Positions 24,806 to 35,080 of a DNA stretch of 64,000 nucleotides are shown here, piece by piece; position 1 is the first letter of the stretch; each line of letters begins with the position of its first letter. The DNA is taken from NCBI GenBank assembly GCA_038501195.1, contig JBBPUQ010000007.1, positions 2,829,501-2,893,500 on the forward strand, given 5' to 3'. Source of the stretch: Nemania diffusa (lineage: Eukaryota > Ascomycota > Sordariomycetes > Xylariales > Xylariaceae). A program made the position numbers and the translations under genes. The notes beneath the pieces were generated by a model, which saw nothing but the letters and a program-made list of their open reading frames with translations, searched no databases and was not told where the DNA came from.

Positions 24806-25672
24806 AATGTGACAAAGGAAGACATCTCTTACATATTTATAACAATGATCGCATGATTTTCTGTTTTGCGACATTAGATACTTACTATGTACTATGTATG
24901 TAGGTATGTAGCGGTCGTGCCTCTTCTTATTCCCTTGCGGCTTATGGTTTACGGTGTTGTACCTAAGACTTTATTTTAGATCTTTTAATAGTGGTTGTGT
25001 CGATGCTCTCTCATTTCACGATCTTAACAACACGACCTAATGCAATACCCCGGGCGTTGGAAACACCACCCCGTCGGCAAATGAGCACAAATAGGTTCCT
25101 GTGCAGGTAATGTCAAAGGAATTCTAGAAAGTGATATGTCCTCGTATTATGCTAGATTTTTTCTCCTGCTATCGTTTGCTATCCACATGCTTAGGTTGTG
25201 CAGAGTTACGTGTAAGTAATACACTTAGTGAGGTCTCTATTGCTATCGTGGTACTCTGTACGGGTCGGTGGCAAATATCAGATTGGTGTTTCTGACCAGT
25301 CACATGGCTTCCTTCCTGCATAGATATCGTCGATGAAGCACTCAATGTCAGGCGATCCGTCAATGCTGTACGCATAGGTTACATGATGCCTTACCCGATG
25401 CGGTCGCTTGGGGAGACACCTCTCAAGAGCCCCCAGTATATACCCCAGCCCACCTTACCCAAAGGCTTGTCAAAAGGTACCTATTGATACTGTGGACCCC
25501 ACCGTTTTAGAGGACCCTGCTTAAGGAACATATGGAATAGTGGAGCAGGACCCTGGATCAGCACTGCGCTACAGAAAGGTGCCTGCCTAGGTAGGTCCCT
25601 TGCGGTAAAGCGCCCTAGCGCCTTTCCTAGGCACCACTACACAAGTCCCACGGTCGATGCAGAGGGTTTGGC

Positions 25673-25710
25673 TCGATCCATAAAGCCGACTATGGGAACA
25701 TCGAGATCGA
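25673..25710. promoter_or_regulatory. Candidate proximal light-response element: paired TCGATC / GATCGA
   Basis: TCGATC at 25673-25678 and GATCGA at 25705-25710 lie 32 bp apart on opposite strands, with a further partial GGTCGATG at about 25652. They are about 1.25 kb upstream of the frq ATG, close to where the proximal light element sits in Neurospora relative to its long leader. Binding by White Collar proteins is inferred. Confidence 0.4.
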
Positions 25711-26088
25711 GCCCAACACTGCTGCCATCTCAACTTCGAAGCCGTCGTCGTTGTCCTCGGTCGCTCGCACCAGCTCTGCGACCCCGATTGCCACACACGC
25801 CACCAGCCATCTTACTGTAGCCGCCTTCGGTACACTACGGTCACTGACCATCTAGATCGTCGTTGGGCAGACCAAGGGCAGAAGAGACCAGGGCCATGGC
25901 TCCCAAAGTCTCGGCCGGCGAGGGGATCCGCACTTTTTTTCCTGTGACGGCTGACCAACTCTCCATCCTAGCACACATACCTACAGAGTACCTACACCTA
26001 CCTAGGTACATAGTGTTCCTCTTTTGAGTTTGCTTGGTTGCTCGACAATCTCGATGCACGATGCTAGTCTCTGAGGTATCACCTCCTT

Positions 26089-26277
26089 ATGTGTATGTAT
26101 TCATTCTCCCGCCCGCTTTCCCCTGTGCAGTCTCTCGTCCCCGTACCTAGAAACGGCCTTCACTCCGTCGCTACCACCCAACCATCCACCTTTTCCTACT
26201 GTACGCATACCTGTTCTCTGCGAGCTCCCGGTCCGCGCATGTGTCGCTGTCGTCCTTTATCGCGGGAACTCTCATGA
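26089..26277 (+). promoter_or_regulatory. Upstream ORF in the presumed frq leader
   Basis: A 62-codon ATG-started frame about 0.86 kb before the frq ATG. Neurospora frq has several uORFs in its leader that tune translation. Whether this one is in the mature mRNA depends on the unknown transcription start and leader introns. The peptide itself has no features. Confidence 0.3.
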
Positions 26278-26539
26278 CTCGAATATAGTCTCGAAACCAC
26301 CTGCTACTTCTGTCTTCTACGTTCTCTCAGATCTCCTGAGATTTATTTCTTCATTTGCCCATTTTATTCTCCTCCTGCCGCCATCTCCCATATCCTCGCA
26401 GCAAGGGGCATCAAGTGTGAGTGGTGTATGCCGCAGTAGGACGCTTGCTACTATGCAGACAAGCCCACTGACCGCTGTACGTATGACGTCGCAGTCCACC
26501 TTATCCTAAATCTGCCCCCTTCTTTTAACTTCGTTCCTG

Positions 26540-26935
26540 ATGCCACACGCCCACGCCCGTGTTACTTCGTACATCCTCTCTAAACAAGTGTTCCAATCAT
26601 TCATCCCGGTAGGAAACAACTACCGTGGCTATGTATGTCACCCATGTCAGTCAGGTCGGCTTTATAACCATCGTGGCTTCTACCCAGGCCTGGCCAACTC
26701 AGGCCTGTCTTCCACACCTCGAGCTGGTTCTACGCTTCTACCCCAATCCACATTACCACGCCGTGCCTCCAACAAAGGGTCTACTCAAAAGACTAACGAC
26801 TATATAGTTGACTCGAACATAGATCAGCAGAGATACCATAACTACTACATGGGTAGTATCGCGTTGTGGTTAGCGACAACCACCATGGCCATTTGCAATA
26901 ACCACAGACCAATATCTAATTCCAAATCGATGTAA
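26540..26935 (+). promoter_or_regulatory. 131-codon upstream ORF in frame with frq
   Basis: An ATG-started frame of 131 codons that ends with TAA 15 bases before the frq ATG and lies in the same reading frame. The peptide is not recognisable and is probably not a functional protein, but in the mRNA it would oblige ribosomes to reinitiate or leaky-scan to reach frq. Leader introns could remove part of it. Confidence 0.35.
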
Positions 26936-26950
26936 ACATACCAATCAATC

Positions 26951-29761
26951 ATGGCAGACCCCAAGAACACGCAAGCGGGTATAAATCTGCCTTCCACCCC
27001 CACTGTAACCTATACAAACCCCAGGAGAACGACACCCGAGAACTCCGTCACTCTGCGGCATCATCGCATCGCCCGAGATGGCCCGGGACGACATCCACCT
27101 CCTGCCCTCCCAAATGCCCACCCAGGTGTCACCAAGGCCCAGGTGAGGCCTCCGAGAAGGAATTCATCGGACGAGAGCAATGAGACAGGCTTGAGCGACC
27201 CGAGGCAATGGTTCGAACAATCAAACCGTAATGCTAAGGGCGCGCTGAACTCTATGAACATGGATGTCGATTCGCCATTCTTCCAGCGAGACACGGACTA
27301 CTCGAATGAAGGAATTCATAATGGTGTACCATCACAAAGTCCAGTGTACAGGCACGGCCAAAGTCGTAACCCTTCCTTTCGGCCGAGCCTAGCAAAAAGC
27401 AGTAGCGCCGATGACTATCGGAGTGTCATCGATGACTTGACGATTGAAAATAAGCGTCTAAGAGAAGAATTGAGGAAGTTCAAGCAGATGGGTCCAGACT
27501 CCTTGCGCAATGACAAGCTCTTTGAGGTCAAAGTACACGGTCTGCCCAGCAAGAAGAGGCGGGAACTCGAAGCTACGTTACGAGACTTCACTGCAAACCT
27601 CGAGTCATCGAGCACCCAAACCTCGACGAGCCGCAAGAGGGTGTCAGGCAAATCTAAGGAAGGGCATTCATCTGTCTCAAAACACGCATCATCTATCTCT
27701 GAATCTAACTCGAGGCCTGTTGATTCGGCCTATGCTTCAATGGGAACGGGGCAAAGCATGTCTCATCTACTTCCCGGACAGGCTAGAGCCGCCCGATTAC
27801 GATCGAATCAGAATATCGAGGATTATCTGCGAGATATCCCTGAAGGACTTTGGCCGAAGCCGGCTCTCATGACTGAGCATGAAAAGAAAAAGCTTGTCGT
27901 TAAACGATTAGAGCACCTTTTCACTGGTCGAATGGGCAATTCAGCTGAGAAACTAGTATTGCGTAGCAACCCGCTACCTGCAGGGGAAGATGTGAAAATG
28001 GAAGACGCTACTGTTAAAACGGCCCCGATCCAAGAAGCTGCTCGAGAGGCCATAATTCCAACGGGAGAGAGACGTCCGAAGACGAGTCACTCACGCGCCA
28101 CGGCTTCCGCATCTAATACACATACTCAGTCACAATCTCATTCACACTCACGTTCGATTGCCGATCAATCTAACTCTCGCGACAATGATAAAGACAGCGG
28201 CAGTGGTAGCGGGCACGGTAGCGGCAGCGGCGGCAGAAGCGCAAAAGACGGCAAAAACACTTCACCGCAGGAAAGTATGCAGCCTTCAGAACAACGACCC
28301 ACCCGCCCACGCGACTTGGACCCTGATCGAAGGCAGGTCCCTGCCGATAACATGGAGTACATACGTCATTTGGGTATCGTTGCACCCAACTCTGAGTCGC
28401 ACTTCTCGGCCAAAGATGTGTCGCCATACGCAGAAGGTTGGGTATATCTTAATCTCCTCGGGAACTTGGCGCAGCTGCACATTCTCAATGTTACCCCTGA
28501 CTTCATCCGTAGGGCCGTGTCAGAAAAGAGCACCAAATTTCAGCTGTCTCCGGACGGCCGAAAGATTCGGTGGCGCGGTGGAGAAGAGGGTACTAGGTTC
28601 ACAAGCGACAGTGGTAGCAAAGAACAGTCGAGCGACGATACAGATGGGTCGAATGAGGATGGCCAGCGCAAAAAACAAAAGGGGTCGAAATTCAACCTAG
28701 GTGCTCAGGATTCCAACTCTTCCGAAAACTTCCAGTACAAGCCCCTCTTCGCACACGATTCACCCTCTGTCCGCGAAGAACAGCAATCAGGGATAGATGA
28801 CAGTGGCTCCTCAAACAGGCAATCAGAAGATAGCAATCTTGGGCAGCATTCGAGATGGGGCCACAGCCGCGTTTCGACTGGCCAGTCCCAGCGCAAGCGT
28901 CGCCGGGATGGCGCCATAATCTACTACAGTGGGGCCCCGTTCTACACGGATCTCTCTGGCGACTACGGCGAAGTGTCCGATACATATGATATGACATCAT
29001 CAGGTGATCAGCCTTCGCAGCAAGACCCTGTCTATCTCCACCTCGTTCACCGTCCCAGTATTAATCGATCCGCATCGGGATCCTCGATTCCTTTCAAGCC
29101 GCTAAGCGAACTCAATTCATACAACGCTATGATAAATTCGACCAGCGCCGGCGAGGCAGAAAGGGCAGCTAGTGACACCGACGGTTTCATCGACGCAGAC
29201 TTTTCTTGGTCGGACACTGATCAACAATATCAATTAGCTAACCTCGAGACAAGTGGCCTAGGCGGCGTATATCCAGACGACCATTTTGTTGTCGTTGTAT
29301 CTACAAGACGCCCTACAAAGGCCACTTCTGCTCGCAAATCATTAACAGTTAAAGTTGGATATATCACTGGTAAGATCAACCACCTACCACCCACACCACT
29401 ACCGCCGGCGGCCTTCTATCGCCCGTCGAGCGACTCAGATTCCGATGGCTATGGTACGGATGTAGAAGATATCTCCGTATCTTCAGAAAGGAGTATTCTG
29501 AGTAAACGACCAATGCTTGAAGGTAGTCTGGACTCTAACAACCGCTATCTCTCTGGATATGATGAGGAGGATGAGCATTCAGATGTTGGGTTAGATGCTG
29601 ACCCTAGCACAAGTATATCCAGAGAAATGAGTAGGAACGGTGGGATTAAATCGGGAGATGGGTCCTCAATACCGCCTGTGTCCAAACACAACACTGGAAG
29701 CTCAGCCGCCACCGCTGGTGGCGCAGGTAGCGGCTATTACAGTTCCACAGAAGATGTATAA
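26951..29761 (+). CDS. frq: Frequency clock protein FRQ
   Basis: A single exon of 936 aa, similar in size to Neurospora long FRQ (989 aa). The circadian negative element works in nucleus and cytosol with FRH and casein kinase 1 to inhibit the White Collar Complex. Visible parts: the N-terminal ENSVTLRHHRIARD (30-43); the dimerising coiled coil SVIDDLTIENKRLREELRKF (about 157-176) followed by KVHGLPSKKRRELEATLRDF; the first CK1-binding region (YLRDIPEGLWPK, then EKKKLVVKRLEHLFTG); an Ser/Gly-rich acidic stretch; the second CK1 region from RPTRPRDLDPDR (about 447) through EGWVYLNLLGNLAQLH to STKFQLSPDGRKIRWRGG (about 540); the FRH-binding segment GAIIYYSGAPFYTDLSGD (about 654); GLGGVYPDDHFVVVVSTRR (about 769-787); and the C-terminal Ser/Thr/Gly tail. 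Met104 begins MDVDSPFF and matches the short-FRQ start of Neurospora. The long control region upstream fits the locus. Confidence 0.96.
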   Translation: MADPKNTQAGINLPSTPTVTYTNPRRTTPENSVTLRHHRIARDGPGRHPPPALPNAHPGVTKAQVRPPRRNSSDESNETGLSDPRQWFEQSNRNAKGALNSMNMDVDSPFFQRDTDYSNEGIHNGVPSQSPVYRHGQSRNPSFRPSLAKSSSADDYRSVIDDLTIENKRLREELRKFKQMGPDSLRNDKLFEVKVHGLPSKKRRELEATLRDFTANLESSSTQTSTSRKRVSGKSKEGHSSVSKHASSISESNSRPVDSAYASMGTGQSMSHLLPGQARAARLRSNQNIEDYLRDIPEGLWPKPALMTEHEKKKLVVKRLEHLFTGRMGNSAEKLVLRSNPLPAGEDVKMEDATVKTAPIQEAAREAIIPTGERRPKTSHSRATASASNTHTQSQSHSHSRSIADQSNSRDNDKDSGSGSGHGSGSGGRSAKDGKNTSPQESMQPSEQRPTRPRDLDPDRRQVPADNMEYIRHLGIVAPNSESHFSAKDVSPYAEGWVYLNLLGNLAQLHILNVTPDFIRRAVSEKSTKFQLSPDGRKIRWRGGEEGTRFTSDSGSKEQSSDDTDGSNEDGQRKKQKGSKFNLGAQDSNSSENFQYKPLFAHDSPSVREEQQSGIDDSGSSNRQSEDSNLGQHSRWGHSRVSTGQSQRKRRRDGAIIYYSGAPFYTDLSGDYGEVSDTYDMTSSGDQPSQQDPVYLHLVHRPSINRSASGSSIPFKPLSELNSYNAMINSTSAGEAERAASDTDGFIDADFSWSDTDQQYQLANLETSGLGGVYPDDHFVVVVSTRRPTKATSARKSLTVKVGYITGKINHLPPTPLPPAAFYRPSSDSDSDGYGTDVEDISVSSERSILSKRPMLEGSLDSNNRYLSGYDEEDEHSDVGLDADPSTSISREMSRNGGIKSGDGSSIPPVSKHNTGSSAATAGGAGSGYYSSTEDV

Positions 29762-30712
29762 ACAACATTTTTTCGACTTGCTGTTATACTCACGGGCATT
29801 GTATTTGTCGTTATTTTCTAGATGTGTACAGGCGCTAGGCGTATCGATGCGACGTCATAGCGAATCTATTTACTACGCGAGAGAAACCCCCCAACGGGGA
29901 TTTTCTATCAATTTTTTTAAGACGGTATGTTGCTCAAATTTAGCGTTCTGTAAGAAAGTGGCATAATAATAGGTGTTGGATTCTCTTGGTATTATATGCT
30001 AGTATAGACTTATGATACCCCTAAAATGAAAATGAGATACTGCACCATAAAATAATTAATTCAGCTCCTGTGCTCCATGGTTAGCCTTTTCCTCTTATTC
30101 AACGCAGCGATTGACCAACCCCTGCATAGATCTCCTAGATAGTGTCGGGGAGTTTTGTCCTGGGTAAATAGGAGGCCTGTAAGCAGCTGGGAAGGAAGGG
30201 TGTAGTATAGGACTCAATGGAAAGATCAATTGATTCCTAACCCTCTAGGTCCCTAAGGGAAGTTAGAGGTCCTATGTATACTTTATCACTTGATTCCTAG
30301 GCCTTTGAATAAACTCACGACTAACTACTATTCTATATCTATGTGGTGATTAATCATCGGCTTAGGATATATAAATACGAAAGTGAAGTGCCGTCTACGG
30401 AGGTGAAGATAGCAGCGAGGAAGTTCTTGTATAATACAAGCCCCTTTAGCAAACACCCACGTACCAAATCCCTTCTTTTGATAGGAGCAAGCACGAACGA
30501 TATTGACTGTGTTAGATGATGAAATGGCTGTAAGCCGGTGTAATAGCAGCAACGCTATAGTCTAGCTACAGGACAGAATCGAAAGAATGAGATTCTTAGA
30601 ATTGAATTCTGTTTCCTATTACTCAACCCTCCTCTTACTCTCCCTCCCCTCGGCCATAATCTGCTAGGTGAAAAGGGAGGGCTGAAATGGACGATCCGTC
30701 ATTTCTTACTTC
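29762..30712. other. Downstream flank of frq, no gene recognised
   Basis: In Neurospora an antisense transcript (qrf) starts downstream of frq. A similar promoter could lie here, but no motif seen allows that call. Confidence 0.45.
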
Positions 30713-30985
30713 TTAGTTTCCGATGCTATTTCCAAGGGCGTTAAAAGCACTGAGCATTCCTCGAATGGGGGTGAGGTTTCTCTTACAAGGTGGTGGGCAA
30801 AGCTCACAATTCCCTGATCTCCTGACCGATCCGCACGTCACAACATTATCTAGCCTCAGATCAGGACAGCCGAATCCCTGGCCAGGGCGGTCGCATTGGT
30901 AGTTAATCTGGAGCTCCTTCTGTACATGTTTGGGGGTCCTCACGCAGCCGTCGTTCACGAATGTGATCTCTATATATTTGCACAT
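30713..30985 (-). CDS. Small cysteine-rich protein, unknown function
   Basis: A 90-aa single-exon frame starting MCKYIEITFVNDGC. It has eight cysteines at about residues 2, 14, 31, 40, 51, 60, 63 and 67, the last three as CELCPPPC, a zinc-knuckle-like spacing. No signal peptide, so a cytosolic metal-binding or disulfide-poor protein is more likely than an effector. Short proteins that begin MCK/MCY and carry scattered Cys and a late CxxC are common and uncharacterised in filamentous ascomycetes, which supports it as a real gene. Function is unknown. The C-terminal 20 residues lack Cys and may be disordered. Confidence 0.55.
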   Translation of the reverse strand: MCKYIEITFVNDGCVRTPKHVQKELQINYQCDRPGQGFGCPDLRLDNVVTCGSVRRSGNCELCPPPCKRNLTPIRGMLSAFNALGNSIGN

Positions 30986-32638
30986 TGTGGCAGGCTAGAG
31001 GGCTGATATTTGGGTGAGTTGTTGAAGGTGGTATTTGCTGGAGGAGGTAGTTGCCTAGAGCGTCTGTTGAATTGAACTTGATGATGGAGAGGAATTTGTC
31101 CTAGCTTCAAATGAGACGTGATGCTTAGCCTTTAAAATATCCCAAGCAATGAGTCTGGCCGTCTGGCCTTCCGCCGCCCTTCGCCCCTTCAATTCACAAG
31201 CTCTATTCAAAACTAGCGCCATTATGTTCTCTCCATCACATCGGCAGGTGAAAGCCAATTGAAGATTCTAATCAACTAAAATCTTAGCTTTCTCGAACTC
31301 AACTGTGGCACATGTACTACGCCCGGTTACCGAGAAGGTCATCTGCTATATAGTTGACCTCTTAACTTCTCAATTCAAATTTACTCATGTTACGGTTACG
31401 GTCGTGAGTAAACACGCATAACTAATCACAGGCAGTCATGCGCCAGAATTGATAATGTTGTACCTTTATGCGGTGTAACAATATGGTGCTACAGGGTACA
31501 TTTCTGAACAAACTTCATGACAACTCACCGTGACCGGAGCATAAGCCACAAGATAAACAACAACCACCCCTCTCGAATCTACTTGTTAAGCGGCGAATCC
31601 CATAGCATGCCAGCGGGACCGGAACAATATCTGATGATGTGGTGAATATAGAAGAATATAGTCCTTGGTAGCAGGAACACTACCTCGTGAGCTTCCTAAC
31701 ACAGCGTTTGAGCATTTAGGGGATACAATGACCACCAATCACTAACTGATTCCTGATGGCCCCTGGTTGTAGAGGAGAAGGCCGCTTTCCTGCTACACAA
31801 CTACGAAGCTAAAAGCTAACTTGCAGCAAACTTTATTTCAATTCAAGAGAAAAGCTACTAAGTGGTTGTGTTCCTCTTGAGGACGTTTCTCCTATATAAT
31901 AATCAGCATGAATGATAGGCACACATATACCTAGGTAGTGTGGTACAGCAACTAGGTTCGGCTTTGTACATTTCTTACATGCAGTAGGCGATTTTGGGCC
32001 GTTGGCCGTGAGTTAGCGTGATGTAACCATACAGAATGTTGAAGTTTTGATAGGGGGTTGAAGGGCTGAAAGTGGGAATAGTGTTGCGTACCTTGCATAG
32101 GGGTACCTAGGATGCTCCTACGGATAAATATAGTCACCATAGCACTGGATTGGCGAGAGTGAGCGTATTAAGAGATTACATAAGAAGTCCCCGAAATGGA
32201 CTATTACGGTTGTAGATAGCTCGATTACTCATCTACATATTCCCTTGGTTGTACGGCTCACTTATAAATCAACACCATTTGCTAGATAATGCCTGATCAA
32301 TTGATTCCTCTAAGAATAATAAAATAATAGAGGGCAGTGAGTGTGCCTAACTGGTCCTGTCCACTTCCGGAGTAAGCAGGACCTTTAGCGAGGCCTACAT
32401 AATATTGCTTGGGGGCCTGGCTTTATTGCTCACTCGAAGCGCCGGCGGCTACGGGCCATGAGGGGGGTGGAATACGCCTATCTAGGCGAATTGGGGAAAA
32501 GGGATGCTGCCTACCTAGGAATCATTCGACCTTGCTTAACTTGCCATGGTAGATTTATGGCGCTTAGGACTGAAAGGTTTACCATACGAGTGTTCTGCCT
32601 GTTTTCTTCCCTTTGAACGCAGCTGTTCATCGAGAATA
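30986..32638. other. Intergenic, no gene recognised
   Basis: No credible open frame. A 15-base word (GATCAATTGATTCCT) near 32,297 also occurs near 30,224; this may be chance or the trace of an old repeat. Confidence 0.45.
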
Positions 32639-34655
32639 ATGCGGTTGCTGCACGTGGAAACTCTAAAGCTCACAGGCTTCTCTGCCCAGGAAACCCCACC
32701 GTATGTCATATTATCGCATTGCTGGCGACATGGAATCAACGAGATCCTTTACGAAGACGTCAAGTTCTCTAAACCAGAGGCTTGGCGGAGAACGAAGCGC
32801 CAGGCAGCCAAAAAGGTGCTAAACGCGTGCGTAGTGGCTAGTGATCTTGGATTTGAATACATCTGGATCGACACTTGCTGCATCGACAAGCGGAGCAGCT
32901 CGGAGCAGTCCGAGGCCATCAACTCCATGTTCTTGTGGTACCAACAGGCTGCTGTATGTATCGCCTTCTTGGACGATAGCAGGGGGCTTGGCGACCTCGG
33001 CTCGAGTCGGTGGTTCACTCGCGGTTGGACCCTCCAGGAGCTCATTGCACCGAGCAACCTGCTGTTCTACAACAAGGATTGGCTGTTTATCGATGATCGG
33101 TTTGCCATTGCTAAGGAGTTGTCTGCGATCACCTTGATAGATGAGGTGGTTTTAAGGCATGGTCATAATCCCGAGCCAGCGGCTTGGGTTGACCACAAGC
33201 CCATAACGTCAGATGATGGGTCTCCTTGCGCATGTGGTTTCAGCTGTCCCGGCAGCAACAAGCTGCGATGGGTGCTCGATACCTTTAGCTTTGCTATGAT
33301 TATGTCCTGGGCGGCTCACCGGCAGACATCACGGGAGGACACGGCCTACTGTCTTAGTATAAAACCCCAAAATCCATCCACAAGTCTCCTTTCGTTAAGG
33401 CTATGGCCTAGGCTTCGCGGGTGGAACTGCGTACCATTTTCTATCTCAGTTGACTGACTCGTAGGCTCGCAGTGGGATTATTCGACATAAATATGCCCTT
33501 GCTCTACGGCGAAAAGGGCAAAGCGTGCACACGTCTACAGGACGAAATCATTCGCCGGACCCACGACCAGTCTATCATCGCATGGCTGACAGCAGAGGCA
33601 GGCAAGCGTCAGGACTTGCCTAACAGCCCAACATATTCCTCTCCCTTCCACATCAAGAAACCTTGGTCGCTGGAACACGGGATTGTCCATAAAGTCCCAA
33701 AGCCCTCGCGCAATGTTCCGAAGCCATCCCGTAATGTCCCAAAGTCTCCTATGAGCATTACCGGACAAGGCTTGGAAATGGACCTACTCCTGTTCCCGAT
33801 GGAGAGGGTTATCGACATGGCTGCCCCTGACGGCGAGGAGCAGTACTTGGCGGTTCTCAACTGCACAGTGGGCGACAACCCGCTGGCAAGGCCGGCCATA
33901 TTCATAGGGAGATCGCATGGGTCAGATAATATCTTTGTCCAAACCATGCCTAAAGTGATCGCGATATTGAGTCCCGACAGCTCGCTCCTCCCGGATGGCT
34001 ATGTGTCTAAGGGTATAGTACAGGGGCTTGTCGACCCGTTGAACATACGTAAGTATACCTACCCACCTTCTTCAGAGACACCCAAAGGCTTACAAAGTCA
34101 TTAGTTGGGAACTGGAAAACACGGATCGACTTGAATACCGGCGAAGTGAGGAGGATCACATTATCACATAAGCCACTCAGCGGGGGTCCTCAACCGAACC
34201 AATTCCGGCTGCCACCGCTTCGCATTGGCAAAATCGTAGATTGTAGCCTGGGCAAGTACACCGTGGAATGTGCACTGCCCGAGTTCAACCAGGCATCGAA
34301 TCTAACGCCACCCTGCAACGAGAGATACGGCTTGATATCGTTGACAAAAGACGGGCTGTGCCGGTTCCTGGTGGCCTGGGGATTCCGGGACAAACGTGGA
34401 TGGTGCAAGGTCCTGCCGGATGACGAGAGGTTGACGTGGACGTCGTATGCGTCTGTGGAGGAGAAGCACAAGCAATTGTTGCCTGAGGTGCGACATCAGG
34501 GGCACACTGGCAAAAGCAAGCGGGTGTTGGACTTTGGTGGGTTCAGTCGCAAGGTCGAGGCTGAGTTGAAGCTCTCCGGCTTCTTGGGTACAGAATTTCT
34601 GGAGCTGAGCATTACTGTAGGCTTGGCACCAAAGAGGAATTCAACGCGAGGGTAA
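32639..34655 (+). CDS. HET-domain protein (heterokaryon incompatibility type)
   Basis: Three exons: 32639-33356, 33473-34048 and 34105-34655; joined 1845 nt, 614 aa. The start at 32639 (MRLLHVETLKLTGF) is the usual one for this class; an in-frame ATG 31 codons earlier is less likely. The HET domain fills about residues 20-240: PPYVILSHCW, GFEYIWIDTCCIDKRSS, MFLWYQQAAVCIAFLDD and SRWFTRGWTLQELIAPSNLL. The exon junction gives AYCLMGLFDINMPLLYGEK, the conserved block after the domain. HET domains are TIR-like and trigger cell death on fusion of unlike strains or related self/non-self recognition. No NACHT or WD-repeat part is attached; the C-terminal 300 aa is the unassigned tail common to short HET proteins. 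A short tandem repeat KPSRNVP x2 sits at about residues 305-325. Confidence 0.9.
33697..33747 (+). repeat. Short in-frame tandem repeat in the HET gene (21-bp unit)
   Basis: Two copies of a 21-bp unit coding KPSRNVP, preceded by a partial KVP and followed by KSP. The copies differ at several third positions, so the duplication is not recent. The repeat keeps the frame. Confidence 0.7.
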
Positions 34656-35080
34656 GGGTGTACAAAAAATAAATCTTCTTGTATATATGCAGTCTTCTAC
34701 TAAGAATGAACAGCTTAATATAAAATATAATGTATATACTTATTTACCACCTTCCTTTATATGCGTAAGGAAAGTTTTATACTTACAAGCATAGATATTT
34801 TGCGGCAGTCGCAGTCCCTACGTAACTCCATAGTGGTATGTAAGTACCTAACATGCCCCACATAACCCCAATGTTTTGAGTGCCCCTCCATTTACTTTAT
34901 TCACGTTGGCGGTTCTAGTCGCATCCGAATCATCCCATCTACATTTTGCATTCTTCACATGTTTTAGCCGTTCGACCTACCAGCGGGAGCTTTCCTTGTG
35001 CTGGGAACTCTTTTTAATATACCAATTATATGCGGGAGAAGCAAACAGCCAACAGGACAAGCTGAAGGAGAGCTTTCATC
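34656..35080. other. Intergenic between HET gene and prefoldin gene
   Basis: AT-rich 3' flank (34,670-34,780) followed by the prefoldin promoter; nothing further seen. Confidence 0.5.

Larger units (their letters stand above)
23035..26538. other. Long intergenic region between GH125 and frq: probable frq promoter and leader
   Basis: 3.5 kb without a recognisable protein gene. It must hold the GH125 promoter at its left end and the frq promoter and 5' leader at its right. Three GATCGA/TCGATC words and several upstream ATGs are noted separately. From about 26,090 on the sequence is pyrimidine-rich, typical of a transcribed fungal leader. Confidence 0.55.
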
